Of a stretch of 64,000 bases of DNA, positions 44,690 through 56,236 are shown one piece after another. The notes beneath the pieces were generated by a model. It was not told where the DNA came from. It did no database searches and saw only the letters and a list, made by a program, of their open reading frames with translations. Within the stretch, counting starts at the first letter, position 1. Every line of letters starts with the position of its first letter. The stretch spans positions 65,849,375 to 65,913,374 of the forward strand of contig OX439048.1 of NCBI GenBank assembly GCA_949317995.1, read 5' to 3'. The position numbers were made by a program, and so were the translations under genes. The DNA is from Acholoe squamosa (taxonomy: Eukaryota; Annelida; Polychaeta; Phyllodocida; Polynoidae).

Positions 44690-44935
44690 TACTCGCCAGG
44701 GTTGCATTTGTGGATAATGAAAACCAATGTTGAGATGCGGGCTTGAGGCACATGATTTCTGCTTATGCATTAATGCATCATACCGATTGGCTGCCATTAT
44801 GTATGAATGCAGCTCAGGAGAATAACTCACCAGGGCTGCATTCAAGCATCATGCTGACCTTACAGGGTTGATACAGTCCCGGAGGGTCGGCATGATGCTT
44901 CACTGAACTGCTGACGAGCAGATTTACATCGGTAT
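44690..44935. mobile_element. MITE of the CCCTTTAA family, decayed
   Basis: Modules GAATGCAGCTCAGGAGAATA / ACTCACCAGGGCTGCATTCA and GGGTTGATACAGTCCCGGAG. Termini not preserved. Confidence 0.65.
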
Positions 44936-45777
44936 CCATAGGATGAGATGTATGGTATATAATTGGTGCCTTGGTCCTACCACAGACCACTGTCATAAAA
45001 GTCCCATAGAGAAGTCTCTTTACGTAGGCCCTTTGTCAGCCTTGCCAGCAAGCTGGCCCCAACTTGGAATGACCTAATTCCCTCACTGATTGTGGGTAAG
45101 ACGTGACCTATATCTTTTTATTCCGATGCCGAAGTTCTGGGGGAATGGCGAAAGTAGTCCCGGCCAGCTATCCCAGTATCCCACCATGTCAGAGAAGGAT
45201 TCGCCTGAGAATACGAGCTGAGGCTAGATTGCCTTGCCAGGTTCTGGTGGAAAACCTAAAGATGTGACCAATTCTCACCACAGTATTAATTATGTTGAAC
45301 AATAACTAGTACTGGACTCACTCACAAGGTGGAAGTATGTACCCACCCACTGTATATGTAGCTGAGGTCATTGTTCTGATGAATTTACCACATGGAAGTT
45401 GTTTCGATTCTTTCTCCAATATGCGCAAAGTGTGTGATATTTACAATGCATCTTATCATGGTTATCATGCTTATAATGGACCCTCTACAAATTATCAAAC
45501 ATATGAGGATAATGATTGAAATAATCCAATTAATCGTGGATATACATAAGTTCTGCTAATTGGGTACAACTCAGAAGGCAAGGTAATTGTGTAATCTTAT
45601 TCCTATGATATACATTTGCAAAATCTAAGAAACTCATATTTGCATATATATATACAGGAAAGGAAGAATAAATAATGATTTTGCATAAATTATTCTAATT
45701 AGGTAATACCCAAATCTCAAGATAAGGGTGTATTCTTATTTTTGTATATATCTTTCTGAAAATGGTTCATTTGTGTT
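44936..45777. other. no gene seen
   Basis: A weak palindrome 45640-45760 (ATATATATACAGGAAAGGAA against TTCTTATTTTTGTATATATC) lies directly left of foldback copy B. Confidence 0.45.
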
Positions 45778-46660
45778 ATCTCACGATTTTGGCTTGGACA
45801 GTGCTTTTTTCCTCATAACCCCCGTGCATTATCCAGCCATAACCCTACTCTAACACCTTTTGGACATCTTCAAGAGGCTGCTGGTTTCAATCCGGACATG
45901 TTTAATAAATTGGAGAAGTATACAATGTCAACTCCTCCATACGTTTCCCAGTTAAAACCATTTAGAGTTCAACGGGGAATCGATCCCCGGCCGCTGTGGC
46001 AGGAGACGAACTCGCTGTCCATTATACCAAGCCGACCGGTGGTGGAAGCCAATGGCCGTGGAATATTTGAAAATTTTTTCCGACATACCTGATGTTTACA
46101 GACCTCGTTAGCATAGAAATCAATGGTGCCAGGTGGAGTTATTAACAGGGAAACATCCTTAGACATCCTATATTAACATGCCATGCCTAATTCCTCCATT
46201 TTGTTCGAAATGAATAAAAATCCATTGATTTTCCACATCGATACGAGTCGGGACCCGCCCCGTCCGGCCATTCCTTGCTCGATGCGTGGCTGACCTAGTT
46301 CTTACATCCGGGCACCTCCCCGCTTTGTCAACAAGACGAAATGGCTGTGTACCGGGCCGTGTGCGTTGGATCGGTATGGAAAATCAATGGATTCTTATTC
46401 ATTTCGAAGAAAATGGAGACAAAATATAGGCGAACACCAACTAGAGATCGTATATTTGGCGGTGTTAGAAGTACAGGACTTGACATTATTGGATTATACC
46501 CAAAAAATGAGTGTAAAGGTGGAGGTATGTCGGGCAGAACGACAACATGGCCACGACGGCTTGGCAAACCGAGCGGATCGTATGCACTTACAAAATGTCT
46601 TCTCCTGGATTAATTCTTGGGTTATAAGGTAAGAAATTAATACAAAATTGAGGAATCTAT
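45778..46660 (+). mobile_element. foldback element copy B (about 0.88 kb)
   Basis: It is collinear with copy A (10121-11018) in both flanks: CTGTGGCAGGAGACGA, TTTTCCGACATACCTGATGT and GGCGAACACCAACTAGAGAT all recur in the same order and orientation. The arms are 46192-46240 and 46370-46419. The 129-bp centre (46241-46369) is the reverse complement of the centre in copy A. A tRNA-like module is at 45970-46040. Confidence 0.78.
45965..46042 (-). repeat. tRNA-like module in foldback copy B
   Basis: The reverse complement has CTTGGTATAATGGACAGCGA (A box) and GGGGATCGATTCCCC (B box with paired arm). Better kept than its partner in copy A. Confidence 0.55.
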
Positions 46661-46671
46661 GAGATAAATGC

Positions 46672-46792
46672 CTTAATGCATGTTATGGGAACGCACTCGT
46701 GTATTTACAGGTTAATAATCCACTCCCCCTACGGGGTCGTGGATTATTAACCCGTAAATCCACTCGTGCGTTCCCATAACATACATTAAACG
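46672..46792. repeat. hairpin at the 3' edge of foldback copy B
   Basis: ATGTTATGGGAACGCACTCG pairs with CGAGTGGATTTACGGG-side partner through CGTGCGTTCCCATAACAT; arms about 48 bp, loop rich in C and G. The stem sequence differs completely from that beside copy A. Confidence 0.85.
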
Positions 46793-47694
46793 CATAATAT
46801 TCATAATGGTTTTCTGTGTTTCTGTATTGGTTATCTTGGCCCATTAATATGGTGATGACCCATGTATATATGTATGAATACACACTGCCAACATATTGCC
46901 AACAATTATGAAGACAACTTAACATTTTACATGCTTTTCATCAATTGTTAGCATGTAGGTCCCAATAATGTTAGCCTGCTCCTTCATGCACTCATTGCAA
47001 AGCTCCCACTCTAGAGGGAGAATCTCCAAAGGACGTAATACAGAAAGCGACATGCAGGCCTTCAGACATAAACCCATTATGGCTACCGAAGTACACCATA
47101 TTGCATCAAACTGTCAGATTGCACCATATTTCTTATTGCTGCTCTCAAAAATAATGCATTCGTCATGAATTATCAATATCCTTATAGATTTCATAGGGGA
47201 AATTTTATTTTTTCAGGTTTTTAAGAGAAAAATCATTCTAAATCCAAGATGGGTTCTCAAGAATGGTCACATCAATTTCTATGACCCCAAAATAGTACTC
47301 TAAGCATTTTTGTTTGTGGTTGTAAGTGAATTAGAAGCAGAGATACAGCTTTTCAAAGATTTTGATGGTAGCCATACAGAAACATAGTGGCCATATTGGA
47401 TTGAGGTACTGGACTGATAGGCCCCAAATTTCACATGATTCTCCTTATTATCAATGAAGTGAACATTTTCAAAATAGTTAAGTCTTATTGCTAGAACTTA
47501 CTTTTTTGAAAACTAGCCATTTTAGAATAACTGTAGTCATGTGTTGTATCATTCTCAGGTTTAATTAGGTAATTTTGCAAATTTGAGGCCTTAGTATGCA
47601 AAGTCCAGGATGACCCTATTCTCTGGAGAAAAACTGAGTAGGAACCAACCATTGAACATAAGACAACCATCATGGTTAGTAGATTAGAGATTTG
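46793..47694. other. no gene seen
   Basis: Unassigned AT-rich sequence. Confidence 0.4.
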
Positions 47695-48055
47695 CCCTGT
47701 CTGTTAGTGCATCATGCACACCAATGGACTAATCAATCAATGGCAGGAATCCCTCCCTCAGACTCATCAGCAATTCATTGGCACATCATGATGACCTTCT
47801 TTGGGTGTGTAAACCTTTTACAGTCATCATGATGCATATATGGTGCTGTATTAATGTATCATGACAACAGCACTCCGCACAGGGTTTAAGCATCATGCCA
47901 ATTGGTCGGAATAATGAATGAATGTCACTGTGCATCATGCCATGCATCATGCCGTGCGTCATGCCGTGCGTCATGCCGTCTGTCATGCCGTGCATCATGC
48001 ACGTCTGCTCATTGAAGGACTTGATGCACTCCTTTAGTGGTTTTTAAAAGGTTTT
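47695..48055. mobile_element. MITE of the CCCTTTAA family with a short 12-bp satellite
   Basis: GCATCATG modules throughout; 47935-48000 is a five-unit run of CATGCCGTG(C/T)(A/G)T like the larger array at 20498. Confidence 0.65.
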
Positions 48056-48240
48056 TCAAAAGTGAAAGCTAACAAACACTACTGCTATGGAGGACTGGAG
48101 GGGAATGACACATATGGGCATGACAGTGCACATGCATGGCATTTCTCTAGTTATTACAACTAGATAACTTAAGTTAAACTCAAATATACCATCGAAATTT
48201 ACTATAAGGTATCACAGATGATTTTCAGATATTGTAGTTA

Positions 48241-48518
48241 GATATGTGGAAACAGTTTGGATGGATAAACATAGTAAAAGAAGAAAAGCAGTTTTTATTT
48301 CATCAAAATTGGTCCAGCGGTTTAGATTTGGCAGCCATTTAAAGGTAAGAAATTGTGATCTGGATTTTATAAAAAAAATTTAAATTTTGATTTTGTGAGT
48401 GTTCGATGACAATTTTTAAACGGCTGCCAATTCCAAACCGCTGGACCCAGTTTGATGAAATCAAAACTGTTTTTCGTCTCTCAATGTGTTCGTTCCAGCT
48501 AAACAATTTCCACACATG
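48241..48518. mobile_element. palindromic MITE with about 100-bp arms
   Basis: GATATGTGGAAACAGTTTGG ... CATCAAAATTGGTCCAGCGG ... GGCAGCCATTTAAA on the left pairs with TTTAAACGGCTGCCAATTCC ... CCGCTGGACCCAGTTTGATG ... on the right, with a 70-bp AT-rich centre. Confidence 0.75.
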
Positions 48519-49096
48519 GTTGAAAAAGACCTTGAGTACATAATCTTGTTCTTGTAGTACTTCTTGTACTGGTGCACCCTGCCCGGTGGTATAGTTCTGA
48601 ATAGCCCGGTAGGTATACAGCACAAAATTACCTTTCTAACAATACAGCACATGACATGTTGACTATAATATTAGGTTCTGAAAATTCAGGTTAATATATA
48701 TTTGAAATGTTTTCAAATGTACTCTATTTGAAATGTTTTCAAATGTACTCTAAAGCATAAGTCTGTGCCAACCATTTGAATGAAAAAGTAAAAATTCATT
48801 CTCCTGGCCGATTTTACTATTTTTCCCAACTTCACTACCTCATTTATACAAGAAGATATCATGATAAGGTGAATTTAATGCTTTGTCATGATAGACATAC
48901 ATTTCGTCTCTAATTTCCTGTCCTCTAATCATAGATGTGTTAGTTCAGGCATGAGTGACAGCATTTTCACTATATAATTTTGAAATTATTCAAGACTTAC
49001 CTGTAAGTTGAGGTACGTTCACGCTAGGTCCCCGCTAGGTTCCATTGGTATAATCTTTAATATAATAACCTATCAAGAGTGCTCTTTGGACTATTA
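48519..49096. other. no gene seen
   Basis: Includes a 21-bp direct duplication (TATTTGAAATGTTTTCAAAT) at 48698 and 48725. Otherwise unassigned. Confidence 0.45.
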
Positions 49097-49195
49097 CTGG
49101 AGGTTAATTCAAAAGGTCCTGGGATCGCTACCTCAGCAATCTTAGGAATTATTCTGCCTTATCAAATTAAGCGATCTTAAGAGTAGATTGTATTG
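49097..49195 (-). repeat. left member of a 100-bp inverted pair bracketing the LINE
   Basis: Reverse complement of 57676-57775 with about ten differences (CTGGAGGTTAATTCAAAAGG, CTTAGGAATTATTCTG). A third partial copy is at 57255-57312. Confidence 0.85.
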
Positions 49196-49460
49196 CTTTT
49201 TCACAGCCAGCACTAAGATCGCAGTCTCAGCCCTCCTACACCAGGAACAATGGCACAAGGTTAACATCGGTAGAAGACTGCAACGGCGGGATATGCTGGT
49301 TTTTGAGCGTTTCAGTGTTACTATACCATATTGAGAGGTACAAACTCAACTATAAAGCGACAGTGAGCAAATATAGGACAAAAAGAGACCTTAACATACC
49401 TCATGAACTCAGCAAGGGACATCTAAAGTTTTTCTTGAAACGCCGAGTTGAAAATTTTCA

Positions 49461-49471
49461 AAGATGGCGCC
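49461..49471 (+). promoter_or_regulatory. YY1-like motif in the LINE 5'UTR
   Basis: AAGATGGCGCC matches the YY1 core AAGATGGC; it recurs at 51271-51281 in the second unit. A similar core in the first coding exon of unit 1 (about 49719) is changed in unit 2. Human L1 uses a YY1 site at the start of its 5'UTR, so a role in transcription is possible. Confidence 0.4.
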
Positions 49472-49642
49472 GCCCATGACAACAAACCCCGGTACAGTTT
49501 ATAACCAATAATGTCATGAACACATTGGACCAAAGGACTTCCTTACATTCAAATTAGTCGTTTTTCAACTGCTAGAATATTTTAACACGCAGTGGAACGC
49601 CTTAAATAGCCATTGAAACCCTCAAGTTTAATACGAAAATAG

Positions 49643-51289
49643 ATGTCAAATCGTACTACTAGAAATACGCATCGCTCCATAAGTTCTACGCCGGACTCTA
49701 CAGGGTCAAGGTCATCCAAGATGGCAGCTTCCGTTCTAAACAAAAATGACACTACGCACGATGAAAAAATCGACTCTGAAGACGAGGAAACCCATTTCCT
49801 GCCAGCTTTGAAGTACAAAGCACCCCCAAAGGCTATAATTGACAAAATTAATGAGTTGGATGAAAGACTCAAAGCCCAGGAAAGTATTTCAAGGCGAACA
49901 ATCAACCTCCTTAATGGTATGGAAAAGAGAATGTTTGGCCCAAAGGGAATACCTCAAGACAAGACGGCTACTATCCCCGAGCTGGCAACAAAAATGAGTG
50001 AATATGATGCTACACTCTCTCAACACAGTGATAAAATAGATAAAAATATCACCAATATATCGAATCTAAGTGAGGTATCTGACAAACACACTGACCAATT
50101 CACCAAAGTAGATGGGGAAAGGAAAAAGAGAATCCTGATTATTGAAGGCCTAGATGAGGACCGCCCCGGTAGTCTACGGGATACTCTAGACCAATTGACA
50201 AATGATCTAGGCCTGGACTTCAATAATTCAGTCGCCCAAGTTCTCTACAGAAGAGGGAAAAAACAAACATTAAATGAAAACCAGAGAAGGAACCCAAACT
50301 TTAAACCACGTAAGAGACCAGTGGTAGTTATTTTCTCCTCTGCCCACTACAAAATACAAATCTTCTCTAAAATCAAAAACTTGCGAGGTAACATCACCTG
50401 GAAGGGCATTCACCTTACTGATGATATTAGTCCTGAAGAAAAAAACATGCAAAAAGACCTTCGATCCATACAAGCACTTGCAAAAAGCAAAGGCATTGAA
50501 TGCACAATTAAAGGTACACAAATCGTAATCCAAGGTCACCTATATGCATACAAAGACATTGGTAATTTACCTATGGACCTGTCATTGAAAAATGCTAAAT
50601 CTGTACCAACACCGGATGGTGTAGCATTTCAGGGCGAACACTCGGTCTACTCGAACCTCTACAAATGTGATATACACTTTGAGGGCCACCAATACGATTC
50701 AGTGGAACGAGCCTACCAAGCTAAAAAGGCAGTAGTATGCAACCAAGTCCACATACTGAGAAGGGTAAACATGGTAAAAACACCCCTAGATAGTATGTAT
50801 GCTGCAAAGTCATGCAAGTTAAGCAACGAATGGTACGACGAGGATGAAGCTGTGATGAAACGACTACTAGAAATAAAATTCTCCCAACCTGCACTGCTAC
50901 ATGAGCTAACACAGACACAGGGAAAATATTTGTACGAGGCTACCCTCAACAAGACATATGGATCTGGGTTTTGTCTAGGACAAAAGGACACTATAACCAT
51001 CCAAAATGTAGCAAAAAATGAACACGAGTGCGCAAACAAACTCAGAGAAATGCTGATGAGCATTAGATACATGCACACAAATGAGAAACCCTCAACCGGG
51101 ATATGCTGGTTTTTGAGCATTTCAGTGTTACTATACCATATTGAGAGGTACAAACTCAACTATAAAGTGACAGTGAGCAAATATAGGACAAAAAGAGACC
51201 TTAACATACCTCATGAACTCAGCAAGGGACATCTAAAGTTTTTCTTGAAACGCCGAGTTGAAAATTTTCCAAGATGGCGCCGCCCATGA
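49643..51289 (+). CDS. LINE ORF1 protein, unit 1: coiled coil, RRM-like, NADAR domain, foreign tail
   Basis: 548 codons. Residues about 1-60 are Ser/Thr-rich and polar. About 60-160 form a heptad-rich coiled coil. About 165-310 resemble the RRM and C-terminal domain of L1-type ORF1 proteins (KKRILIIEGL, then RPVVVIFSS and a D-x-S-P-E-E motif), which bind RNA and act as chaperones. About 325-475 read as NADAR: S337-N338 (YSNLY), E355 in SVERAYQ, W397 followed by VM-K-LL-IKF, E432 and Y439-G-x-G, then N465-K-L and S-I-R. The normal end is lost at 51092; the last 65 or so codons come from the 5'UTR of unit 2 read in frame, so this tail is probably not functional. Unit 2 shows the native C-terminus. 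The NADAR call is by motif order, not by search. Confidence 0.85.
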   Translation: MSNRTTRNTHRSISSTPDSTGSRSSKMAASVLNKNDTTHDEKIDSEDEETHFLPALKYKAPPKAIIDKINELDERLKAQESISRRTINLLNGMEKRMFGPKGIPQDKTATIPELATKMSEYDATLSQHSDKIDKNITNISNLSEVSDKHTDQFTKVDGERKKRILIIEGLDEDRPGSLRDTLDQLTNDLGLDFNNSVAQVLYRRGKKQTLNENQRRNPNFKPRKRPVVVIFSSAHYKIQIFSKIKNLRGNITWKGIHLTDDISPEEKNMQKDLRSIQALAKSKGIECTIKGTQIVIQGHLYAYKDIGNLPMDLSLKNAKSVPTPDGVAFQGEHSVYSNLYKCDIHFEGHQYDSVERAYQAKKAVVCNQVHILRRVNMVKTPLDSMYAAKSCKLSNEWYDEDEAVMKRLLEIKFSQPALLHELTQTQGKYLYEATLNKTYGSGFCLGQKDTITIQNVAKNEHECANKLREMLMSIRYMHTNEKPSTGICWFLSISVLLYHIERYKLNYKVTVSKYRTKRDLNIPHELSKGHLKFFLKRRVENFPRWRRP

Positions 51290-51452
51290 CAACAAACCCC
51301 GGTACAGTTTATAACCAATAATGTCATGAACACATTGGACCAAAGGACTTCCTTACATTCAAATTAGTCCTTTTTCAACTGCTAGAATATTTTAACACAC
51401 AGTGGAATGCCTTAAATAGCCATTGAAACCCTCAAGTTTAATACGAAAATAG

Positions 51453-52955
51453 ATGTCAAATCGTACTACTAGAAATACGCATCGCTCCATAAGTTCTACG
51501 CCGGACTCTACAGGGTCAAGGTCATCCAAGATGACAGCTTCCGTTCTAAACAAAAATGACACTACGCACGATGAAAAAATCGACTCTGAAGACAAGGAAA
51601 CCCATTTCCTGCCAGCTTTGAATTACAAAGCACCCCCAAAGGCTATAATTGACAAAATTAATGAGTTGGATGAAAGACTCAAGGCCCAGGAAAGTATTTC
51701 AAGGCGAACAATCAACCTCCTTAATGGTATGGAAAAGAGAATGTTTGGCCCAAAGGGAATACCTCAAGACAAGACGGCTACTATCCCCGAGCTGGCAACA
51801 AAAATGAGTGAATATGATGCTACACTCTCTCAACACAGTGATAAAATAGATAAAAATATCACCAATATATCGAATCTAAGTGAGGTATCTGACAAACACA
51901 CTGACCAATTCACCAAAGTAGATGGGGAAAGGAAAAAGAGAATCCTGATTATTGAAGGCCTAGATGAGGACCGCCCCGGTAGTCTACGGGATACTCTAGA
52001 CCAATTGACAAATGATCTAGGCCTAGACTTCAATAATTCAGTCGCCCAAGTTCTCTACAGAAGAGGGAAAAAACAAACATTAAATGAAAACCAGAGAAGG
52101 AACCCAAACTTTAAACCACGTAAGAGACCAGTGGTAGTTATTTTCTCCTCTGCCCACTACAAAATACAAATCTTCTCTAAAATCAAAAACTTGCGAGGTA
52201 ACATCACCTGGAAGGGCATTCACCTTACTGATGATATTAGTCCTGAAGAAAAAACCATGCAAAAAGACCTTCAATCCATACAAGCACTTGCATAAAGCAA
52301 AGGCATTGAATGCACAATTAAAGGTACACAAATCGTAATCCAAGGTCACCTATATGCATACAAAGACATTGGTAATTTACCTATGGACCTGTCATTGAAA
52401 AATGCTAAATCTGTACCAACACCGGATGGTGTAGCATTTCAGGGCGAACACTCGGTCTACTCGAACCTCTACAAATGTGATATACACTTTGAGGGCCACC
52501 AATACGATTCAGTGGAACGAGCCTACCAAGCTAAAAAGGCAGTAGTATGCAACCAAGTCCACATACTGAGAAGGGTAAACATGGTAAAAACACCCCTAGA
52601 TAGTATGTATGCTGCAAAGTCATGCAAGCTAAGCAACGAATGGTACGACGAGGATGAAGCTGTGATGAAAAGACTACTAGAAATAAAATTCTCCCAACCT
52701 GCACTGCTACATGAGCTAACACAGACACAGGGAAAATATTTGTACGAGGCTACCCTCAACAAGACATATGGATCTGGGTTTCATCTAGGACAAAAGGATA
52801 CTATAACCATCCAAAATGTAGCAAAAAATGAACACGAGTGCGCAAACAAACTCGGAGAAATGCTGATGAGCATTAGATACATGCACACAAATGAGAAACC
52901 CTTACCGACGGCTGAGGAAATCAGACTTGAAAATGCGGCAGCCCAAGGAGACTAA
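51453..52955 (+). pseudogene. LINE ORF1, unit 2: native length (500 codons) but with one premature stop
   Basis: Same protein as unit 1 with a handful of substitutions. A TAA at 52293-52295 replaces the Lys codon seen in unit 1 and cuts the protein after residue 280, before the NADAR domain; the rest stays open to 52955. It shows the native C-terminus, which ends about 25 residues after the NADAR domain. Here the NADAR motif near the end reads N-K-L-G, which is nearer to the family pattern than N-K-L-R in unit 1. A retained Met at 52383 could in principle start a 190-residue NADAR-only product; that is speculative. Confidence 0.88.
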
Positions 52956-53372
52956 CTACTGTATTAATCCTACCATTATATGATCGCTCTTTCCCTATGG
53001 CTCTGATATCAATGTACATTTTTTTATTTGGTCTTTTTTATTTGGTCTAACCACTGTAGTACCTATTGCAATAACTATTATATATAGTATATAATTATTT
53101 AACCTCAAATCATGTTAGTACTTGTCAAACTGTAACAGTATATCCCGTGCCTGAAAGGTCTTCACCAGGATGTTATAATAAAGCTTATCAATGTATTCAT
53201 ATATTGGGGGCGGCATAAAGGCCTATGTCCCTTGTTGGATACTGAATTTGATTCTCTCTATATTGAGAAGGGGGGGGAATGAAACTCTGTACCGAAAAAA
53301 ATCAATTGTAGAAATTTTGACTCTCTGTTCACATGTTGACCATCATATAACAAACTATATCCATGATGATAC
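52956..53372 (+). other. spacer between LINE ORF1 and ORF2
   Basis: About 417 bp, AT-rich, with a G-run near 53271. No coding signal. How ORF2 is translated is not evident. Confidence 0.5.
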
Positions 53373-56236
53373 ATGCAATATAGTAACATGATAAGCCTTA
53401 AGGGCACCAGAGGTTTGCGCTTCATGCATTTGAATGCTCGTAGTTTTAAGGCAAACTATACCACATTATGTGCCGAAATATACCCAGCAAATCTAGAAAT
53501 TTTTTCTTTCTCTGAGACGTGGCTAAAAGATGAGGATGATGAGATGAACTATCAATTTAATAATTATACCCGCTATAGACTAGATACACAAGTAATTGAT
53601 AGAAAAGGAAACATAAAAACTGGTGGTGGAGTCTTTGTGAAACATGGATTATCACATGATTATAACATAATCCCACTACTGAATAGATCTGACAAAGACA
53701 TCGAAATTCAACATGTTATAATCACCAAAAGCCATATGAAACCTATAATTTTTCTAAATGTTTATAGACCCCTTGATGGGGACAAAAATGAATTTGTTGC
53801 TATATTTGAAGGAATTATTTAAAACATTGAAAATAGGGATAAATTTGAAATTGTGGCCATGGGCGACTTCAACCTCAATGCGGCTAATGATAATGATGTT
53901 TTAAATAATTTACTTAATCGATTGAAAACCTATGGTCTGAAACAAGAGATTCATGAAGGTACATGGAAGAATGCTATCCTAGACTTAATCTTTACAAATA
54001 TCAGACCAAATTTTATAAAGACAGGGGTCTCCAACAACTACATATCTGATCACCTTCCAATATATCTAATTAGAAAAATATGGAAAATTCCGGAAGAAAA
54101 GGTTTATATAACTGGACGATCATATTCACGCCTTGCTGATGATGTTTTATTAAATGAATTTGATAATTATGACTGGGATACTTTTAATAACACAAATGAT
54201 GTAAATTGTGCATGGTTCCATTACGAAAAAGCTATACGCGAAATACTTGATAGACATTGTCCTGTCAACAGGTTTTTAGTGTCCAAACATAGAGATCCAT
54301 GGATGAACCAAAATGGCTTTGAGTTAATTCGGGAAATAAATTCAAAATTATGGAAAGCTAGGAAATCAGGCAGAGAAGCAGATTGGAAAATATCCGCAAA
54401 CTTTCGAAATAAAGCAAATAAAATAATAGACAAAGCCAGGAAAAACTTTTTCAAACAACAAATGGAAACTTATAAAAATGATCATAGGAAATTTTGGCGA
54501 GTCATAAACAATATACTACCTGGTCAACCAAATAGAGCAAAAGACATATGTTTAATTGATCATGACAATAATGACACTTTGGTTCCTCATGACAAAATCT
54601 CTGATTTTATCAACCAATATTTCGTAAATATTGGTCCTGTACTTGCTAAAGATTTAAATATCCCATGGAAACCATATGATGATTGTATAATTGACAAAAT
54701 AGAACCTTTTACTACAAATGTGCAAGAAGTCAACAAACTTATTCATGACATACAGGTAATCAAATCCTCGGCAATTAACAATATATCTACATCAGTACTA
54801 AAAAAGTGTTCAAACATGACCCTGGAAAACTGGTTAAGCTTTTCAACCTTTCTTTTCAAACAAATACGGTACCAGATTCCTGTAAAGGGTCTAAAGTCAC
54901 CCCTATACCCAAGTCGGGTAATTTAAAACTTGTTAATAACTATAGACCTATTTCTCTGTTACCATTGCCCTGCAAATTAATTGAAAAAATTGTTCATAAT
55001 AAAGTTTATGGTTTTTTGTTGAAAGAAAATATCCTGACCAAACACCAAGGTGGCTTTAGACCAGGTTATAGCACAATTGATACCCTGGCAAGGTTTACTG
55101 ATGAAATCAAAAGAAATATAAATATGGGCAATTCTACAATAGCTTCTTTTATAGACCTGAGTAAGGCTTTTGACACCGTAGACCACTCGATCCTTCTCAC
55201 TAAGCTTAACCATTATGGTATAAGATCAGACAATTATCACTGGTTTGAAAACTATCTTACAGGTAGAAAACAGATTACTATAGCAAATGGTGTTCAATCT
55301 GAGAGGGAAAGTGTGGTATGTGGGGTACCACAGGGATCAATTTTAGGTCCCTTACTTTTTCTCCTATACATAAATGATGTAACTAATTGTATTAAAAACT
55401 GTAAAATCAAGCTCTATGCAGACGATACTGTGATATATTCAACTCGTACCAACTTTAATATTGCCAAGCGAGAGCTACAAAGTGATCTGGAAATTTATTA
55501 CACTTGGTGCATCCAGAATAAGCTTTCTATAAATGTAACTAAAACCAAAGTAATGATTTTCTCATCGAGTTCAAAAAAATTGAATACCCTAACAGCCAAT
55601 ATAACTCTGAACAATCATTTGCTACAGGTTGTGCCTAGTTATAAATATCTTGGTGTAACTCTTGATTCACTATTACATTATAACCTGCACCTGAGCAACC
55701 AAGCTAAGATAATTACCTATAAGTTATACAAACTTTGCCTACTACGCAAATATCTAGATGTAAAACTTGCAATAAGAATATACAAAACTGCTATCCTACC
55801 TTATATGGAATATGCTGACATTTGTTTTATGAGTACCTATGATAAATATCTAGACCCACTCCAGTACTTCCAGAATAGATGTATAAAAGTTTGTCTACAA
55901 GTACCACACCTAACCAGTACAAATCTCATACACAATATGAATAAGATTAATTTTCTATGTGATAGACGATACATTCACCTTGTCAACTATATGTATACTA
56001 GATCTCGTGATAATGATTTTCTTGACAATAGACCCATTAGAACTAGACTACATGATGCACCAACCTTAACTGTCACAACTCCTACTTGCCTAATGTATGC
56101 AAGGAGCGTAGAATATCTTGGTGCTGTAAGCTGGAATGCCTTGACAATGGGTAGGAGAAATGCCCCTAGTCTGGAACAGTTTAAAACTGAATCCAAAGGC
56201 TACTTGGCAGGTCTTTTCCCCTATGTCAGGCCATAG
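53373..56236 (+). pseudogene. LINE ORF2: APE endonuclease and reverse transcriptase, one stop and one frameshift
   Basis: The endonuclease runs from about 53373 to 54090 with MHLNARS, F-S-E-T-W-L, NVYRP, GDFNLN and S-D-H-L-P-I in the order of AP-endonuclease-type LINE domains; it nicks target DNA. An in-frame TAA at 53820-53822 interrupts it just before GDFNLN. A basic linker follows (54100-54500). The frame shifts at about 54800-54840, after which RT is open to 56236: PIPKSG...NYRPISLL, S-F-I-D-L-S-K-A-F-D, GVPQGSILGPLLFLLYIND, and the catalytic L-Y-A-D-D at about 55414-55428. The C-terminal region (W-N-A-L near 56131) matches the CR1/Jockey group. Only two lesions in 2.9 kb suggest recent death. 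Confidence 0.93.

Noticed and set aside
50713-51159. 148-codon minus-strand gene in the LINE
   Set aside because: Antisense shadow of ORF1; the same shadow appears in the second unit.
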